A stretch of 64,000 bases of DNA from Pedobacter sp. ISL-64 (GCF_018613605.1 NZ_JAGGPU010000006.1:664411-728410); one strand, 5' to 3'. Shown: positions 17,510-27,318, counted from the stretch's first letter. Made by a program: numbers and translations. The notes: generated by a model from the letters alone, not told the origin.

Positions 17510-19081
17510 TTAATTTAATAATTTGTCTATTAAATCATTGAATTCCTTTGTCGTTCCTTTGGTCGTATCAGCCCCACTGGGGTACGGAATATTTCCCGTT
17601 ATTTTTCCACCTTTGAGCAGATACATTTTGGGGTAACTAGTTATCTTCAGCGCTTTTATCATGGGATGACTTTTCCCAAGACCGCCCGTATGAAGATTAA
17701 TTGCCTCAGGTTCGGTATATTCCCTTGTAAGGATGCTTTTCTTCCATTGCGTTTTGTCCTTATCAATCGCAATAGAAACAAAACTAACTTTTGGATTGTC
17801 TTTGTAAGTATTCCAAACCCCTTCCATATTTTTTTTAAGCGCAATACATCCGGAACAACCTGTAAACCAAAAGTCAACTATAACTACCTTATTCATTAAG
17901 TCGTCCAGCGTAACTATTTTTCCGTTAGCATCTTCTAACCTAAAGGGGTAAAAAGCTCTATGCTCTGATTGCTTCGCCTTAATTTTCAATACGATCTTTT
18001 TATAAACATCACCCTGCGTTACTTTTAGCCCTTCCTCTACAAAATCGTAAATTGATGGCTGGTCCATCCATTGTGAAAAAAACAAGCCAATCAGGCTGCT
18101 TCTGATTATTCCGGCGGGCCGGCTCTTTATCACCTCAAATACGCTTTTCATATGCCTTTCGGAGAAGTTTTGTTCTATAATGCCATCAACAGTTATACGC
18201 GTCTGCGTCATTATCTTTTCGAAAAGAATATTGGTATATATCGGGGCTGCTGCCAAAAGATCGTCAGCGATGGCAATATAACTGTCCTGTTCAAAATTCG
18301 TGTAGGACTTACTGTCTAGATATCCTTGATAGCGCTGTGGCTCACTTGCCATCGTTCTCGCCTGCCGCATGGTTTCGAAGTATTTCAGCCCAATATTATT
18401 TGCCAGCATAATCCTCGTCATGTCTTCACCCATTTGCTGCGAATAGTTACTTATTATTTTTTTGCGTACCTGGAATACTGAATCCAAGAGGCGATTTAGG
18501 ACTTCATATTTTTTGTGCCAGTCGTTACCCTGGAGGATTTTTACGGCCGCTTCATCTTCACGCATCTTAACCTTATACATTTCAGTCTGGCAGTTTAATT
18601 TTGCCGCTCCTTTTCCTGAAAATTTAAATGTCTTATCGGACAATGTACACTTGATCCTGTCTCCTTTTTCCAGGATGTATACATAATCAAACCTTTGTTG
18701 AAATTCATAATCCCCCATTTTTTCGGAGGTATATTTCAGTGAGAAGTAAAGCCTGCCGGCTAAAGCAGGCACCACAAATTTGAAGGATTGCCCACTTGTT
18801 ACTTTTAAGGTGTCCGTCCAGTTTTCGGTCCTTTCCATAAGTATCGTACAAAAGGGATATTTAGATACCATAATAGACACTTCTGTCTGTCCACCCGGCA
18901 TCGCCGCAATGTTTGAATCCAAAACCACACCTTCTATCACCACATCTGTAGGATTGACCTGCTGCCGCTTTTTTTGAGCTGAAGTTGACAGGATCATCAG
19001 CAGCATGAAAGCCAGCATTAAGACGTGGCATTTACTATCCGGTAGTAGTTTGGGGGCTGTTAATCTATTTATCTTTTTCAT
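17510..19081 (-). CDS. TlpA-like thiol-disulfide oxidoreductase, exported
   Basis: About 523 residues from MKKINRL (19081); an alternative ATG is two codons upstream. A signal peptide ends near LMILSTSAQ. The N-terminal ~350 residues are an uncharacterised beta/alpha part. The C-terminal ~140 residues are a thioredoxin fold: VVIVDFWFTGCSGCIALKKN with the CxxC pair (CSGC about 111 residues from the end), VSIAIDKDK, and the cis-proline loop ITSYPKMYLL. It should act in the periplasm. It is the last gene of the SusC-SusD unit and overlaps the preceding gene by 17 bases. Exported TlpA-like proteins commonly follow SusCD in Sphingobacteriaceae; the substrate is unknown. Confidence 0.8.
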   Translation of the reverse strand: MKKINRLTAPKLLPDSKCHVLMLAFMLLMILSTSAQKKRQQVNPTDVVIEGVVLDSNIAAMPGGQTEVSIMVSKYPFCTILMERTENWTDTLKVTSGQSFKFVVPALAGRLYFSLKYTSEKMGDYEFQQRFDYVYILEKGDRIKCTLSDKTFKFSGKGAAKLNCQTEMYKVKMREDEAAVKILQGNDWHKKYEVLNRLLDSVFQVRKKIISNYSQQMGEDMTRIMLANNIGLKYFETMRQARTMASEPQRYQGYLDSKSYTNFEQDSYIAIADDLLAAAPIYTNILFEKIMTQTRITVDGIIEQNFSERHMKSVFEVIKSRPAGIIRSSLIGLFFSQWMDQPSIYDFVEEGLKVTQGDVYKKIVLKIKAKQSEHRAFYPFRLEDANGKIVTLDDLMNKVVIVDFWFTGCSGCIALKKNMEGVWNTYKDNPKVSFVSIAIDKDKTQWKKSILTREYTEPEAINLHTGGLGKSHPMIKALKITSYPKMYLLKGGKITGNIPYPSGADTTKGTTKEFNDLIDKLLN

Positions 19082-19613
19082 AAACACAAATTGTAGACCA
19101 GTTTAATTTTTCTTTATTCATCTTCATATCGCGCACGATAGTCAATTTGCCATCGCCGTTACGCGTCCATGTTTCTACATAACCCGTCTGGTAATCTTCT
19201 GCCGGTAGTTGATCATAGTTGAAAGTGGCCGTTTCAATCATGGCTAGCCCGTCATTTGACAAGGCAATAGCAGAAACTTTGGTGCGTTTCATAATATCGC
19301 TACGATACTTTGATTGGCTTCCATTTAACGGAAGGGTCTGGACTGTCGCGGTTAATCCGCTTTCAACGATTTCTTCGCTGCTTCTGATTATAGTAACGGA
19401 ATCTTTAACCTGTTTTATTTCTATCCGGTCAAAAGCATTTCTTAGGGGCATTAGTCCCAGTTTACTCGTTTTTGTATCGAGCGCCCATTTGCCAATGAAG
19501 GAAAAAATACCTTCTTTCTTTATGTTTTTGCTTTGAGCATTTACATCTGTTATTGTAAAATTCAGGCAAAGCAATAGCCCTACCAGTAAGATAGCTGTGT
19601 GTTTAAAATTCAT
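19065..19613 (-). CDS. Exported hypothetical protein, possibly lipocalin-like
   Basis: 182 residues with a signal peptide (AILLVGLLLCLNFTITDVNA). The mature part starts GIFSFIGKWALDTKTSKLG, a GxW pattern seen in lipocalin-like exported proteins, and goes on as alternating strands with ETWTRNGDGKLTIVRDMKMN near the end. No catalytic motif. It sits between susD and the TlpA-like gene and overlaps the latter, so the three are co-transcribed. It may bind a small ligand in the periplasm; that is inference from fold-like pattern and context. Confidence 0.55.
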   Translation of the reverse strand: MNFKHTAILLVGLLLCLNFTITDVNAQSKNIKKEGIFSFIGKWALDTKTSKLGLMPLRNAFDRIEIKQVKDSVTIIRSSEEIVESGLTATVQTLPLNGSQSKYRSDIMKRTKVSAIALSNDGLAMIETATFNYDQLPAEDYQTGYVETWTRNGDGKLTIVRDMKMNKEKLNWSTICVYEKDK

Positions 19614-19634
19614 AGTTTTATTTTTATAATTGTT

Positions 19635-21038
19635 TTATCTTGGATTTTGCTGGATTCCGCTTAAACTAATTTCATCATCAGGGATCGGGAATACATATCT
19701 TAGGTCGTTTGGAGGCAGTGTATAGGTAACGCCGTTAAGCTCTCTTGTAAGGGTAATATTCGCGCCTTCCTTATTTAATCTCTTGAGATCACTCCATCGT
19801 AGCCCCCGCCAGATCAGTTCCTTTCTTCGTTCTGACAGTACCTTATCCAAAGCATCGCTTTGGCCGGTCGCTACCAGTGGGCTAAACGTATTTGTCTTAT
19901 ATCTATTAATTAATAAGTCATTCAGGTACCGCATTGAGGTCTCCAAATCATTTCTTCTTGCGGCGCATTCTGCTTTGACCAAATAAACTTCGTCGGTAGC
20001 AAGCCCGGTAAACGAGGCCACGGATGCAGCGGCCCCATTGTACATCATTTTCATAATAGTCCCACCAGTACCTAATTTTGCAAAATAAACCCCGGGGCGC
20101 AGGTCGTTTTCTTTGTAAGAACTAATTATGGCAGGGTTAATAGTGATGAATTTATTTAGTGCTACCCTTGTTAATGCGGTTAAGTAGGTATTAGTGAGCC
20201 CTGCCTTATAAAAAATCAGCTCATCATTGTTCATGTTAAAAGGCTGAATATTCGTAGGACTTACAGAGTTGTAATCAATCAGTTTCTTGTACAATTCTAA
20301 TGAGCTATCCGCGTGCTCCTCTGCCTGTTGATAATTTCGCATGCTTAAGTATATACGTGCCAGGAGTGCATGTCCTGCAACTTGTGATGGCCGGTTCCGA
20401 TTTGCAATCGGAAGGTCGGGATCAAGTAAAGGGATGGCATTTTTTAAATCTGTTAATATCTGCTCATAGGTTTGCTGAACCGTTGCCCGTGGTTGCAATT
20501 CATCGACAGATGGGCTTAATTTTATCGGCACTCCAAGTTCCGTGGTTGCTGTAGCTGCATCATAAGCAGGAGAAAAATTACTAACCAGTTCATAATAAGC
20601 AAATGCCCTTGCATATAAGGCCCATCCTTTTATAGAATTATACCTTTTCTCATCATTCTTATCTTTGTCAATCTTATCCAATCCCGCTAATACACTGTTC
20701 GCATAAAACACACTTGAATAAGGAACCCGCCAGTTTCCGCCTGTCACCTCCCCTCCAAACAGGTCTTTAGCCCATATGTAGGAGTTTCTCTCGGTTACCG
20801 TTGGTGTGCTCTGGAATAATTCATAGCTGATAAAATAATATTCATCTGCTGCCATAGTCGCTAATACCGGGCTTAAGGTAGGATTAACGTTTTCCAATAA
20901 TCCTTGAAAATCATCCAGTGTTTGGGGCTGTAAGATGGACGTACTGGGCTTTGCATCAAGAAAATCTTTCTTACAAGAGATAAACAGGGTAAGCACCAGA
21001 AGTGGTATTGTTGAATATATTCTATATGTCTTTTTCAT
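19635..21038 (-). CDS. SusD/RagB-family nutrient-binding lipoprotein
   Basis: 467 residues. The N-terminus has a lipobox (FISCKKDFLDAKP), then the family pattern of TPR-like helices (GWALYARAFAYYELVSNF, GHALLARIYLSMRNYQQAEE) and the C-terminal SERRKELIWRGLRWSDLKRL and NDLRYVFPIPDDEI. SusD proteins sit on the outer-membrane surface as a lid on the SusC channel. The start is 10 bases after the susC stop. No carbohydrate enzyme is linked, so the substrate may be a peptide, glycan or other oligomer. Confidence 0.9.
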   Translation of the reverse strand: MKKTYRIYSTIPLLVLTLFISCKKDFLDAKPSTSILQPQTLDDFQGLLENVNPTLSPVLATMAADEYYFISYELFQSTPTVTERNSYIWAKDLFGGEVTGGNWRVPYSSVFYANSVLAGLDKIDKDKNDEKRYNSIKGWALYARAFAYYELVSNFSPAYDAATATTELGVPIKLSPSVDELQPRATVQQTYEQILTDLKNAIPLLDPDLPIANRNRPSQVAGHALLARIYLSMRNYQQAEEHADSSLELYKKLIDYNSVSPTNIQPFNMNNDELIFYKAGLTNTYLTALTRVALNKFITINPAIISSYKENDLRPGVYFAKLGTGGTIMKMMYNGAAASVASFTGLATDEVYLVKAECAARRNDLETSMRYLNDLLINRYKTNTFSPLVATGQSDALDKVLSERRKELIWRGLRWSDLKRLNKEGANITLTRELNGVTYTLPPNDLRYVFPIPDDEISLSGIQQNPR

Positions 21039-21048
21039 TTTTAAATGA

Positions 21049-24000
21049 TTAAAAATTTGTTTTTAAACCAAATGCGATTGTTCTTGGAACCGGATAGCTA
21101 CCAAAGCCACCCAAATCGGGATCCAAGCCTTTCTTATTAGCCTTCCATAGTATCCCGATATTTGAAGCATAACAGTAGATATTCAGCCTTGAAAACGGAA
21201 GCGATCGGATCGCTGATCTGGTGAGTGTATAGTTCAATTGAATATCCTGTAACCTGATGTGGTCACCTTTTTCAACCAAATCGGAAGAATATTCGTAAAA
21301 ACTTGACCTCGCGCCGTCCACCGGATAAACCATGGCCGGAACGTCTGTGACCAGTTCGTCGCCGGGTTTTTGCCATCTTTTGGTGTAATCCGAATGGTTA
21401 CTATAGTAAGTGCTAAATGAACTGGTCCTGAAATAGTAGTTTAACATGAAAGCTATGTTAAAAGACAGTTCTACATTTTTATAAGAAAGAGTATTGCGAA
21501 GGCTTCCAAATGTGGTTGGTACGGCAGATCCGTGAAAATCGAGCTGAGCGTAATCGGTCAGGTTTTGAATCGCAGCATAATCCCTACTGTTAACCCCATT
21601 TAATTCACCTTGAGGTTCGCCATTTGAATCCAGGCCTTTCCATCTGTAAGCAAAAATGGAATTCACAGGATAGCCCACAACCGGGTTAAGACTACTCTGG
21701 CTTGTAACGATTTCATTTGAGCCGGTTTGAACTTTGTAAGCCGTTACTTTATCTTTAACGAAATTAAGGATTGCGGTACTTAGCCATTTAAATTCTCCGT
21801 TTATGTTAACAGAGTTTAGTTGAATGTCCACGCCGCGGGTATTCGTGTTGGCTGAATTTCCAGTATAAATGAATACGCCTGTCTGAGGAGCAATCGGGCT
21901 GGAGCCAATCAGGTCGATACCATTTTTAATAAAGTATTCTATACTCCCAGATATCCGGTTACTGTTGCTTGAAAAGTCTAGGCCAATGTTGAAATTCTTT
22001 ACCCTTTCCCAACGGAGATTATCATTTGGCGGATTAATGATAGCGTTTTGGTTGGCACGGTACGGGTTTTGATAATCCAGCGGGGAGGCTGTTAAATATG
22101 CTGAAATTGATTGATTAACATTTCCATTATAACCGTAGGTTGCTCTTAATTGCAGCAGTGAAAGCCAATTAAGGTTGAAAAAACTTTCTTTATGAACATT
22201 CCAGGACAATCCTGCGGACCACAACGGAACACCTTTCTGATTTGCTTTTACACCAAACAGATTGGATTCATCTTTCCTGTAGCTGCCTGATATGATGTAC
22301 TTGCCATCATAAGAATATGATGCGTTTCCATAATAGGATATATACCTGTTTACAGTACCGCTTTGAATTGCCGTATTTCCTAACCTTCTTGTATTGTAAC
22401 CATAATAAAATGGGAAAGTTGTTACCACGTCAACCAAACTTGATGTTCCCGTTTCCGGAAAATAACCATAAAGGGTATACGAATTGTATGTATAACGGTC
22501 ATCTCTTACTTCATAGCCTCCAATGGCATTTACTTGATGTTTGCCACCGAATGTTTCATTGAAATTCAGCTGGATACGACCGTAATCTCCGCGATTGCTG
22601 GCGAATGCCGGGGTATAAATATCACCAATAGAGACAGGCCGGGTTACTGCTCCGCTGCTGCTGATCTGCGAAATGGAATTGATAAAATCCCTTGTATAAA
22701 AAGAATCCTGATTGTAAGACTGATCAAATTTCTGACTGGAATTAAAGTATTGGTAATTGGCTGAAATACTTAACGCCCTAATGATCTTGTACGAAAGGCC
22801 GAGTAAAACGCGATAGTCGGTAAGCCCATTATTAACTATAGAACTTTTATTCCTTAGTTCTTCAAGGGGCCTGTATTTCCAGTCCAATAACCGACCGTTT
22901 CCTGCTGTATCTGTATAGGCAGACCGCAATCCTCCGGACCGTAATGTTTCAAGTGGATTGCCGTTTACATCGGCTGCCTGCTCATAGGGATGGTTAGGGA
23001 TATAGCTGTATGTATTGGAGTTTTGGAAGGTAGATTTTGAAAAATTAACATCCGTGGTCAATTTCAATCTGTTGTTCAGTAATTCGTAACTATTGTTCGC
23101 CTTCAACGTTACCCTTGAATCGGAAAGATTTACAGCATTTGGTAAATTTTTGTCGTAGCCTGCGGAAAAAAAATAAGTCTGTGTTTCTCCGCCGCCTTTA
23201 ATGTTTACGTTATACTGCTGTCTTGTGCTTCTCCTGTAGAAGTATTTACCCAACTGATCCCTTATATCAAGGTTCCGTAACTTATCAATATTTGCATTCG
23301 CCCGGGCGGCATAGGCCGGATCAAGCTTTGCCTTTTGCAATTCAATGATTACCGGTGAAATGGCATCATAGTCGTTTGACAGTTGCACCGCGTAATCATC
23401 ATGTTCAAACCTGAACTTCTCAATATCGATATAATCACTTGGTGACAGGGCTGGTTTATAGTAAAGGTCTGGTTTGGCACCAATAGTCAGGTTTATATTG
23501 AGTTCTACTGTTGTTTTCTGATTTTGCTTTCCCTTTTTTGTAGTGATCACAATTACACCATTACTTGCTCTTACGCCCCATATTGATGCAGCAGCAGCAT
23601 CCTTGAGGACTGTCACATTTTCAATGTCATTTGGATTGATTGTATTTATATCTCCTTCAAAGGGGAAATTGTCGATGACTATAAGTGGTATGCGATTGGA
23701 AAAAATTGTACTTCTTCCCCTGACAGTTAAATCACCATTGGGGTTCACATAAAGACCATTGGTTACGCTTCTCAGGCGGCTTACCAGATCAGGAGATACT
23801 GCCCGGTTTAACAATTTGTTATCCACAACTGTAAATGAACCTGTGGCGCGCTCTTTCGGGATGTCCTGATAACCTGTTGATACCACACTAACTGCTAAAA
23901 GTTCTGTTACATCGGGTTTTAGTACGATCACTATATTATCAAGGTTGACATTCGTAAGAGAAATTTCGGCAGTGACAAAGCCAATGTAGGAAACAACAAG

Positions 24001-24543
24001 GATAGCTTTGTCTTCTATTCCCCTGATCTCGAACCGCCCGTCATTATCAGCGGCACCGGCAATGCCTGTTCCTTTTACTTTGATGACTGCTCCGGGCAAT
24101 GCCCGGCCCGTGGTATCAGTTACCTTACCTTTAATATTTGTGGGCTGCTTTAGATAATCTCTTACTTTCGGAAAGAGGCTTTTCTCTTTTTTGGATATAA
24201 CCACCATTTTGTCCTGAATCTCGAAATCCAATGGCTGTGTCCTGAAAATATTGTAAAGCACCTCTTTCAAATCCTCGTTCTTAACGTCAATGGTAACTTT
24301 TTTGGCTTCTTTCAGTATTTCCGTAGAGATCAGGAAATCATATCCGCACTGCTCACTGATGCGGTTAAATACATCCATCATGGCCGCGTCCTTTTCTGAG
24401 AGCGTGATCTTTTGCGCATACGTGCTGGCACTTACTTGCAGGATAGCTGTGATAATCATCAATGTCGTGAGTTTCATTACCAACAGGAATTTAGCGGTAC
24501 GGCCTGGTGGCTGTACCGAATTAACAGAGTAAAATTTGTACAT
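21049..24543 (-). CDS. SusC/RagA-family TonB-dependent outer-membrane transporter with STN domain
   Basis: 1164 residues. Signal peptide near residues 20-44, then an STN (secretin/TonB N-terminal) domain at ~46-118 (ITLSEKDAAMMDVFNRISEQ), a carboxypeptidase-like beta domain at ~135-215 (NIKGKVTDTTGRALPGAVIK), a plug domain with VSTGYQDIPKERATGSFTVV and VTVLKDAAAASIWGVRASNG, then the beta-barrel. The STN domain marks it as a signal-transducing transporter working with FecR and an ECF sigma factor, both encoded directly upstream (24711-26542). This makes the SusCD genes a self-regulated uptake unit on the mobile element. The C-terminus (TIAFGLKTNF) is the usual barrel end. Confidence 0.92.
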   Translation of the reverse strand: MYKFYSVNSVQPPGRTAKFLLVMKLTTLMIITAILQVSASTYAQKITLSEKDAAMMDVFNRISEQCGYDFLISTEILKEAKKVTIDVKNEDLKEVLYNIFRTQPLDFEIQDKMVVISKKEKSLFPKVRDYLKQPTNIKGKVTDTTGRALPGAVIKVKGTGIAGAADNDGRFEIRGIEDKAILVVSYIGFVTAEISLTNVNLDNIVIVLKPDVTELLAVSVVSTGYQDIPKERATGSFTVVDNKLLNRAVSPDLVSRLRSVTNGLYVNPNGDLTVRGRSTIFSNRIPLIVIDNFPFEGDINTINPNDIENVTVLKDAAAASIWGVRASNGVIVITTKKGKQNQKTTVELNINLTIGAKPDLYYKPALSPSDYIDIEKFRFEHDDYAVQLSNDYDAISPVIIELQKAKLDPAYAARANANIDKLRNLDIRDQLGKYFYRRSTRQQYNVNIKGGGETQTYFFSAGYDKNLPNAVNLSDSRVTLKANNSYELLNNRLKLTTDVNFSKSTFQNSNTYSYIPNHPYEQAADVNGNPLETLRSGGLRSAYTDTAGNGRLLDWKYRPLEELRNKSSIVNNGLTDYRVLLGLSYKIIRALSISANYQYFNSSQKFDQSYNQDSFYTRDFINSISQISSSGAVTRPVSIGDIYTPAFASNRGDYGRIQLNFNETFGGKHQVNAIGGYEVRDDRYTYNSYTLYGYFPETGTSSLVDVVTTFPFYYGYNTRRLGNTAIQSGTVNRYISYYGNASYSYDGKYIISGSYRKDESNLFGVKANQKGVPLWSAGLSWNVHKESFFNLNWLSLLQLRATYGYNGNVNQSISAYLTASPLDYQNPYRANQNAIINPPNDNLRWERVKNFNIGLDFSSNSNRISGSIEYFIKNGIDLIGSSPIAPQTGVFIYTGNSANTNTRGVDIQLNSVNINGEFKWLSTAILNFVKDKVTAYKVQTGSNEIVTSQSSLNPVVGYPVNSIFAYRWKGLDSNGEPQGELNGVNSRDYAAIQNLTDYAQLDFHGSAVPTTFGSLRNTLSYKNVELSFNIAFMLNYYFRTSSFSTYYSNHSDYTKRWQKPGDELVTDVPAMVYPVDGARSSFYEYSSDLVEKGDHIRLQDIQLNYTLTRSAIRSLPFSRLNIYCYASNIGILWKANKKGLDPDLGGFGSYPVPRTIAFGLKTNF

Positions 24544-24710
24544 TCGTTTCGTCTGGGTTGTGCGTTGCGTCCCTGTTCATTATCAGGTGAGGGGGGCCGT
24601 TCCGCGGTCAATTAATAGCTTAATTATTTGGGCGATCCAGTACTGAAGCCTTTCCGGTTGGCGCCGGACTGGCTTCTTTATTGCCGGATAACCATATCAA
24701 TATCTTGTTT

Positions 24711-25847
24711 TTATGGCATCACCGTAACCCCCCCTCCCTCAATTTTGAAGTGTACCGTTTTTGTTGCTTCGAGAGCTTTCAAGACCTGGCTGATATTTTT
24801 AAAGCGGGATACCTTGCCATTCAGCCCTCCTGTAGGAGGCGTACCTTCGTAACTGACCTTGATGCTGTACCAGCGGGACAGCTTGCGCATAATGCTCTCG
24901 ATCTTCTCGTCATTAAAACGGAAATAGCCGTTCTTCCATGCGACTGCTTCTTCAGTATCAGCAGGGCTAACAATAAGTTTTCCACTTTTAAGCATTGCCT
25001 GCTGACCGGGAACAAGAAGTTTGCTTTCACTTCCGTTACTGACCCTGACCGATCCTTCCAGTAGCGTGGTCACGCTCACGGGTTCGTCAGCATAGGTGTT
25101 GATATTAAAGTGCGTACCCAATACCCTGACCTCTGACTGATCGGGTAAGCGGACTATAAAAGGCCTTGTTTTATTTTTGGTTACTTGAAAATAGGCTTCT
25201 CCGGTAATGCTTACCTTCCTTTCCTTACCCGAAAAAACTACAGGATAGGTGATACTGGAGGCGGCATTCAGCCACACATGGCTGCCGTCGGGAAGTATCA
25301 ATTGGTATTGGCCGCCTTGTGGCGTGGATAGCGTGTTTTGCAGGTCTGCAACCTTTCCGCCTCGCGCGGATGGTGCAGCACTATTAACTAAACTATAAAT
25401 TAACTGTCCGTTGCCAGTTTTAGTTATGGTGGCATCGGATTGTTTAACCAATTCCCCTTTGCGGGCATCATCCAAAGAAATTTTAGAGCCGTCGGCCAAC
25501 GTCAGCACGGCTTTATTGCCACCGGGGGCAATATCATGCTGAAGGGTTGCTATGTTCTGTTTTGGGGTAGCTTGCTGATGAAAAAGAAAATAACCGCCAA
25601 CGGACAGGAACAGCAAGACCGAGGCGGCGGCAATATGAGGCCATAGTCTTTTACCCTGACGGGACAGTGATTCGTTTGCTAAACGCTGCCATACTTTATT
25701 GACGGAGTGTTCAATGAGCTGGTGCGGTATTTCCTTGTTTTCGGGATTCCATTGCAGGTACAAGTCTTCGAGGATTGCTCTTTCCTGTTCGGTGCAGGTT
25801 CCTGCCTCATATTTTTGTAATAATTCTTTTAGCTGCTGTTCGTCCAT
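24711..25847 (-). CDS. FecR-family anti-sigma factor
   Basis: 378 residues. N-terminal cytoplasmic helix bundle (~1-68, LLQKYEAGTCTEQERAILED), a membrane segment at ~70-90, then the periplasmic FecR domain (STPQGGQYQLILPDGSHVWL, ASSITYPVVFSG, KVSITGEAYFQV, VLGTHFNINTYAD) and a C-terminal DUF4974 domain (ESIMRKLSRWYSIKV). Known role: hold or activate the partner ECF sigma and receive the signal from the STN domain of the SusC transporter. It lies between the sigma gene and susC on the same strand with 167 bases before susC; that gap probably holds the susC promoter. Confidence 0.92.
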   Translation of the reverse strand: MDEQQLKELLQKYEAGTCTEQERAILEDLYLQWNPENKEIPHQLIEHSVNKVWQRLANESLSRQGKRLWPHIAAASVLLFLSVGGYFLFHQQATPKQNIATLQHDIAPGGNKAVLTLADGSKISLDDARKGELVKQSDATITKTGNGQLIYSLVNSAAPSARGGKVADLQNTLSTPQGGQYQLILPDGSHVWLNAASSITYPVVFSGKERKVSITGEAYFQVTKNKTRPFIVRLPDQSEVRVLGTHFNINTYADEPVSVTTLLEGSVRVSNGSESKLLVPGQQAMLKSGKLIVSPADTEEAVAWKNGYFRFNDEKIESIMRKLSRWYSIKVSYEGTPPTGGLNGKVSRFKNISQVLKALEATKTVHFKIEGGGVTVMP

Positions 25848-25963
25848 AACAAGGGCATAAATCCATTTTGCTACTATAGACCCCTGACGTCGGCCTAACA
25901 GGTAGATGAAAAAGAAAAAAATGATGATGCCGCCTTTTTGTCGGTCTCTGGAGTGGATTGCCG

Positions 25964-26542
25964 CTAAAATTTTATCAGGAAATACAAATAGGCAATAAAG
26001 CCGAGCCGCATACGCAGTATTTTCAGCGCGTTTGTGATTTGCTTTGAAACCGTTTGCTCTGAAAGCCCTAATTTTTCGGAAATTTCTTTGTGATTAAGGT
26101 TTTTCTGCCTGCTCAGGATAAATACTTCACGCATTTTTGGAGGAAGTGCATTAATTTCCGCTTCAATAAGTACGGCAAGCTGATTGGTGCGTACAAGGTG
26201 GTCAGTAACGGTATATCCCTTTTCTTTCGCTGTTTGTGACAGGGATACGTAAGCAGCGGTTATCTTTTTATGGGAAATAAGTTTGAATATCCGGTTACGG
26301 ACAGCGGTATAGAGATAGGCTGATAAACTGGTTTCAATAGATAATTCCGTTCTCCTGTTCCATAAGACAGCAAACAGGTCATGGAGTACATCTTCAGCCT
26401 CTTCCTGGTTATTCAGCCTTTTATAAGCATGTACGAACAGCAGGCCTTTAAAGCGGTCATAAATTTCGGCAAAAGCCTGTTCGTCCCCCTGTTGTAACAG
26501 GATGGCCAATTCTTCGTCGCTGTAATCGGCGTATGCTGGCAT
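25964..26542 (-). CDS. ECF RNA polymerase sigma factor
   Basis: 192 residues from MPAYADYSDEEL; an ATG seven codons upstream is also possible. Region 2 shows FAEIYDRFKGLLFVHAYKRL and EEAEDVLHDLFAVLWNRR; region 4 shows INALPPKMREVFILSRQKNL followed by the helix-turn-helix HKEISEKLGLSEQTVSKQIT. This is the RpoE/FecI-type Bacteroidota sigma that pairs with FecR. It is the first gene of the leftward regulatory-uptake unit and should activate the susC promoter when substrate is sensed. Confidence 0.92.
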   Translation of the reverse strand: MPAYADYSDEELAILLQQGDEQAFAEIYDRFKGLLFVHAYKRLNNQEEAEDVLHDLFAVLWNRRTELSIETSLSAYLYTAVRNRIFKLISHKKITAAYVSLSQTAKEKGYTVTDHLVRTNQLAVLIEAEINALPPKMREVFILSRQKNLNHKEISEKLGLSEQTVSKQITNALKILRMRLGFIAYLYFLIKF

Positions 26543-26607
26543 TTGTATGAACCTCAAAGCCAAAATACTGATTTTAAAGGGAATTTTAAAATAGTATGAA
26601 GTTTATG

Positions 26608-27318
26608 TTACTGTTCTCTGGCAAAAGCCAGCCACTTTTCCACCCGTTCTTTTATTTCGCCAGCATCATTTGTGGGGTAATACTTTTTCAGGTACTCTGT
26701 AAATGAGGTTTGCGTATTACCTGTTTCCCATTCCTTAATGGTAAGGCTAAGCATAGGCCATTTTTTAGTTTCCTGCATAAAACCATATAGCGGCAGGTAT
26801 GGTGGCGCATAGTAGAGCGAATTTTCAACCAATTCGTCATATAGGGGCTTTGTAAACGCCCGCTTCATATCCCGCACCACATCATAGGCTATACGGTACC
26901 TGCTGCCTTCCCTTACCGTTACCGCAAAAGCGGGCATGCCTTTATCCTGAAAGAAGGTATACATATAGTCAATAAAGCCGTCTTCTGTTGTATCACACAA
27001 ATCCTTACTGTAAAAGGCATATTCCTTTTTGAACAGGTCTAACGAAAAATCGTCGGGATACTTGTTGATGATAAAATCAATAACCTCGTTCTCCTTGTCC
27101 GTTATTTCCTCAATCGATGGGCCACGGCTTAATCCGGCAGCAGACAGAAAATACCTCTGCTTTGAAAACAGCTCAAAATAATAGCTCTTGAAAAAAATGG
27201 TCTTGCGCTCATAAGTGAGCTGCACATACAGGGGATAGGTTTGCTTCCCGTGAAAGAAAACCTGCTTCAGTCTGTCATTCAAATAGGTCTTGTAACTTAT
27301 TTTATATGCTTTGTTCAT
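26608..27318 (-). CDS. Uncharacterised protein with an Arm-DNA-binding-like N-terminus
   Basis: 236 residues, no signal or membrane segment. The N-terminal ~60 residues (KQTYPLYVQLTYERKTIFFK) resemble the beta-sheet Arm-DNA-binding domain that begins Bacteroidota tyrosine integrases. The rest is alpha-helical with aromatic stretches (YYAPPYLPLYGF) and lacks the catalytic R/H/R/Y set. It is therefore not an integrase. It lies between the sigma factor and the recombination module, is transcribed leftward, and faces away from the recombinase. It may be a DNA-binding regulator or directionality factor; this is inferred from the N-terminal similarity only. Confidence 0.5.
   Translation of the reverse strand: MNKAYKISYKTYLNDRLKQVFFHGKQTYPLYVQLTYERKTIFFKSYYFELFSKQRYFLSAAGLSRGPSIEEITDKENEVIDFIINKYPDDFSLDLFKKEYAFYSKDLCDTTEDGFIDYMYTFFQDKGMPAFAVTVREGSRYRIAYDVVRDMKRAFTKPLYDELVENSLYYAPPYLPLYGFMQETKKWPMLSLTIKEWETGNTQTSFTEYLKKYYPTNDAGEIKERVEKWLAFAREQ

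Noticed and set aside
26608..27318. RteC-like regulator call
   Set aside because: Position near a mobile-element module suggested it, but the sequence fits an Arm-domain-like N-terminus better and lacks RteC patterns I know.
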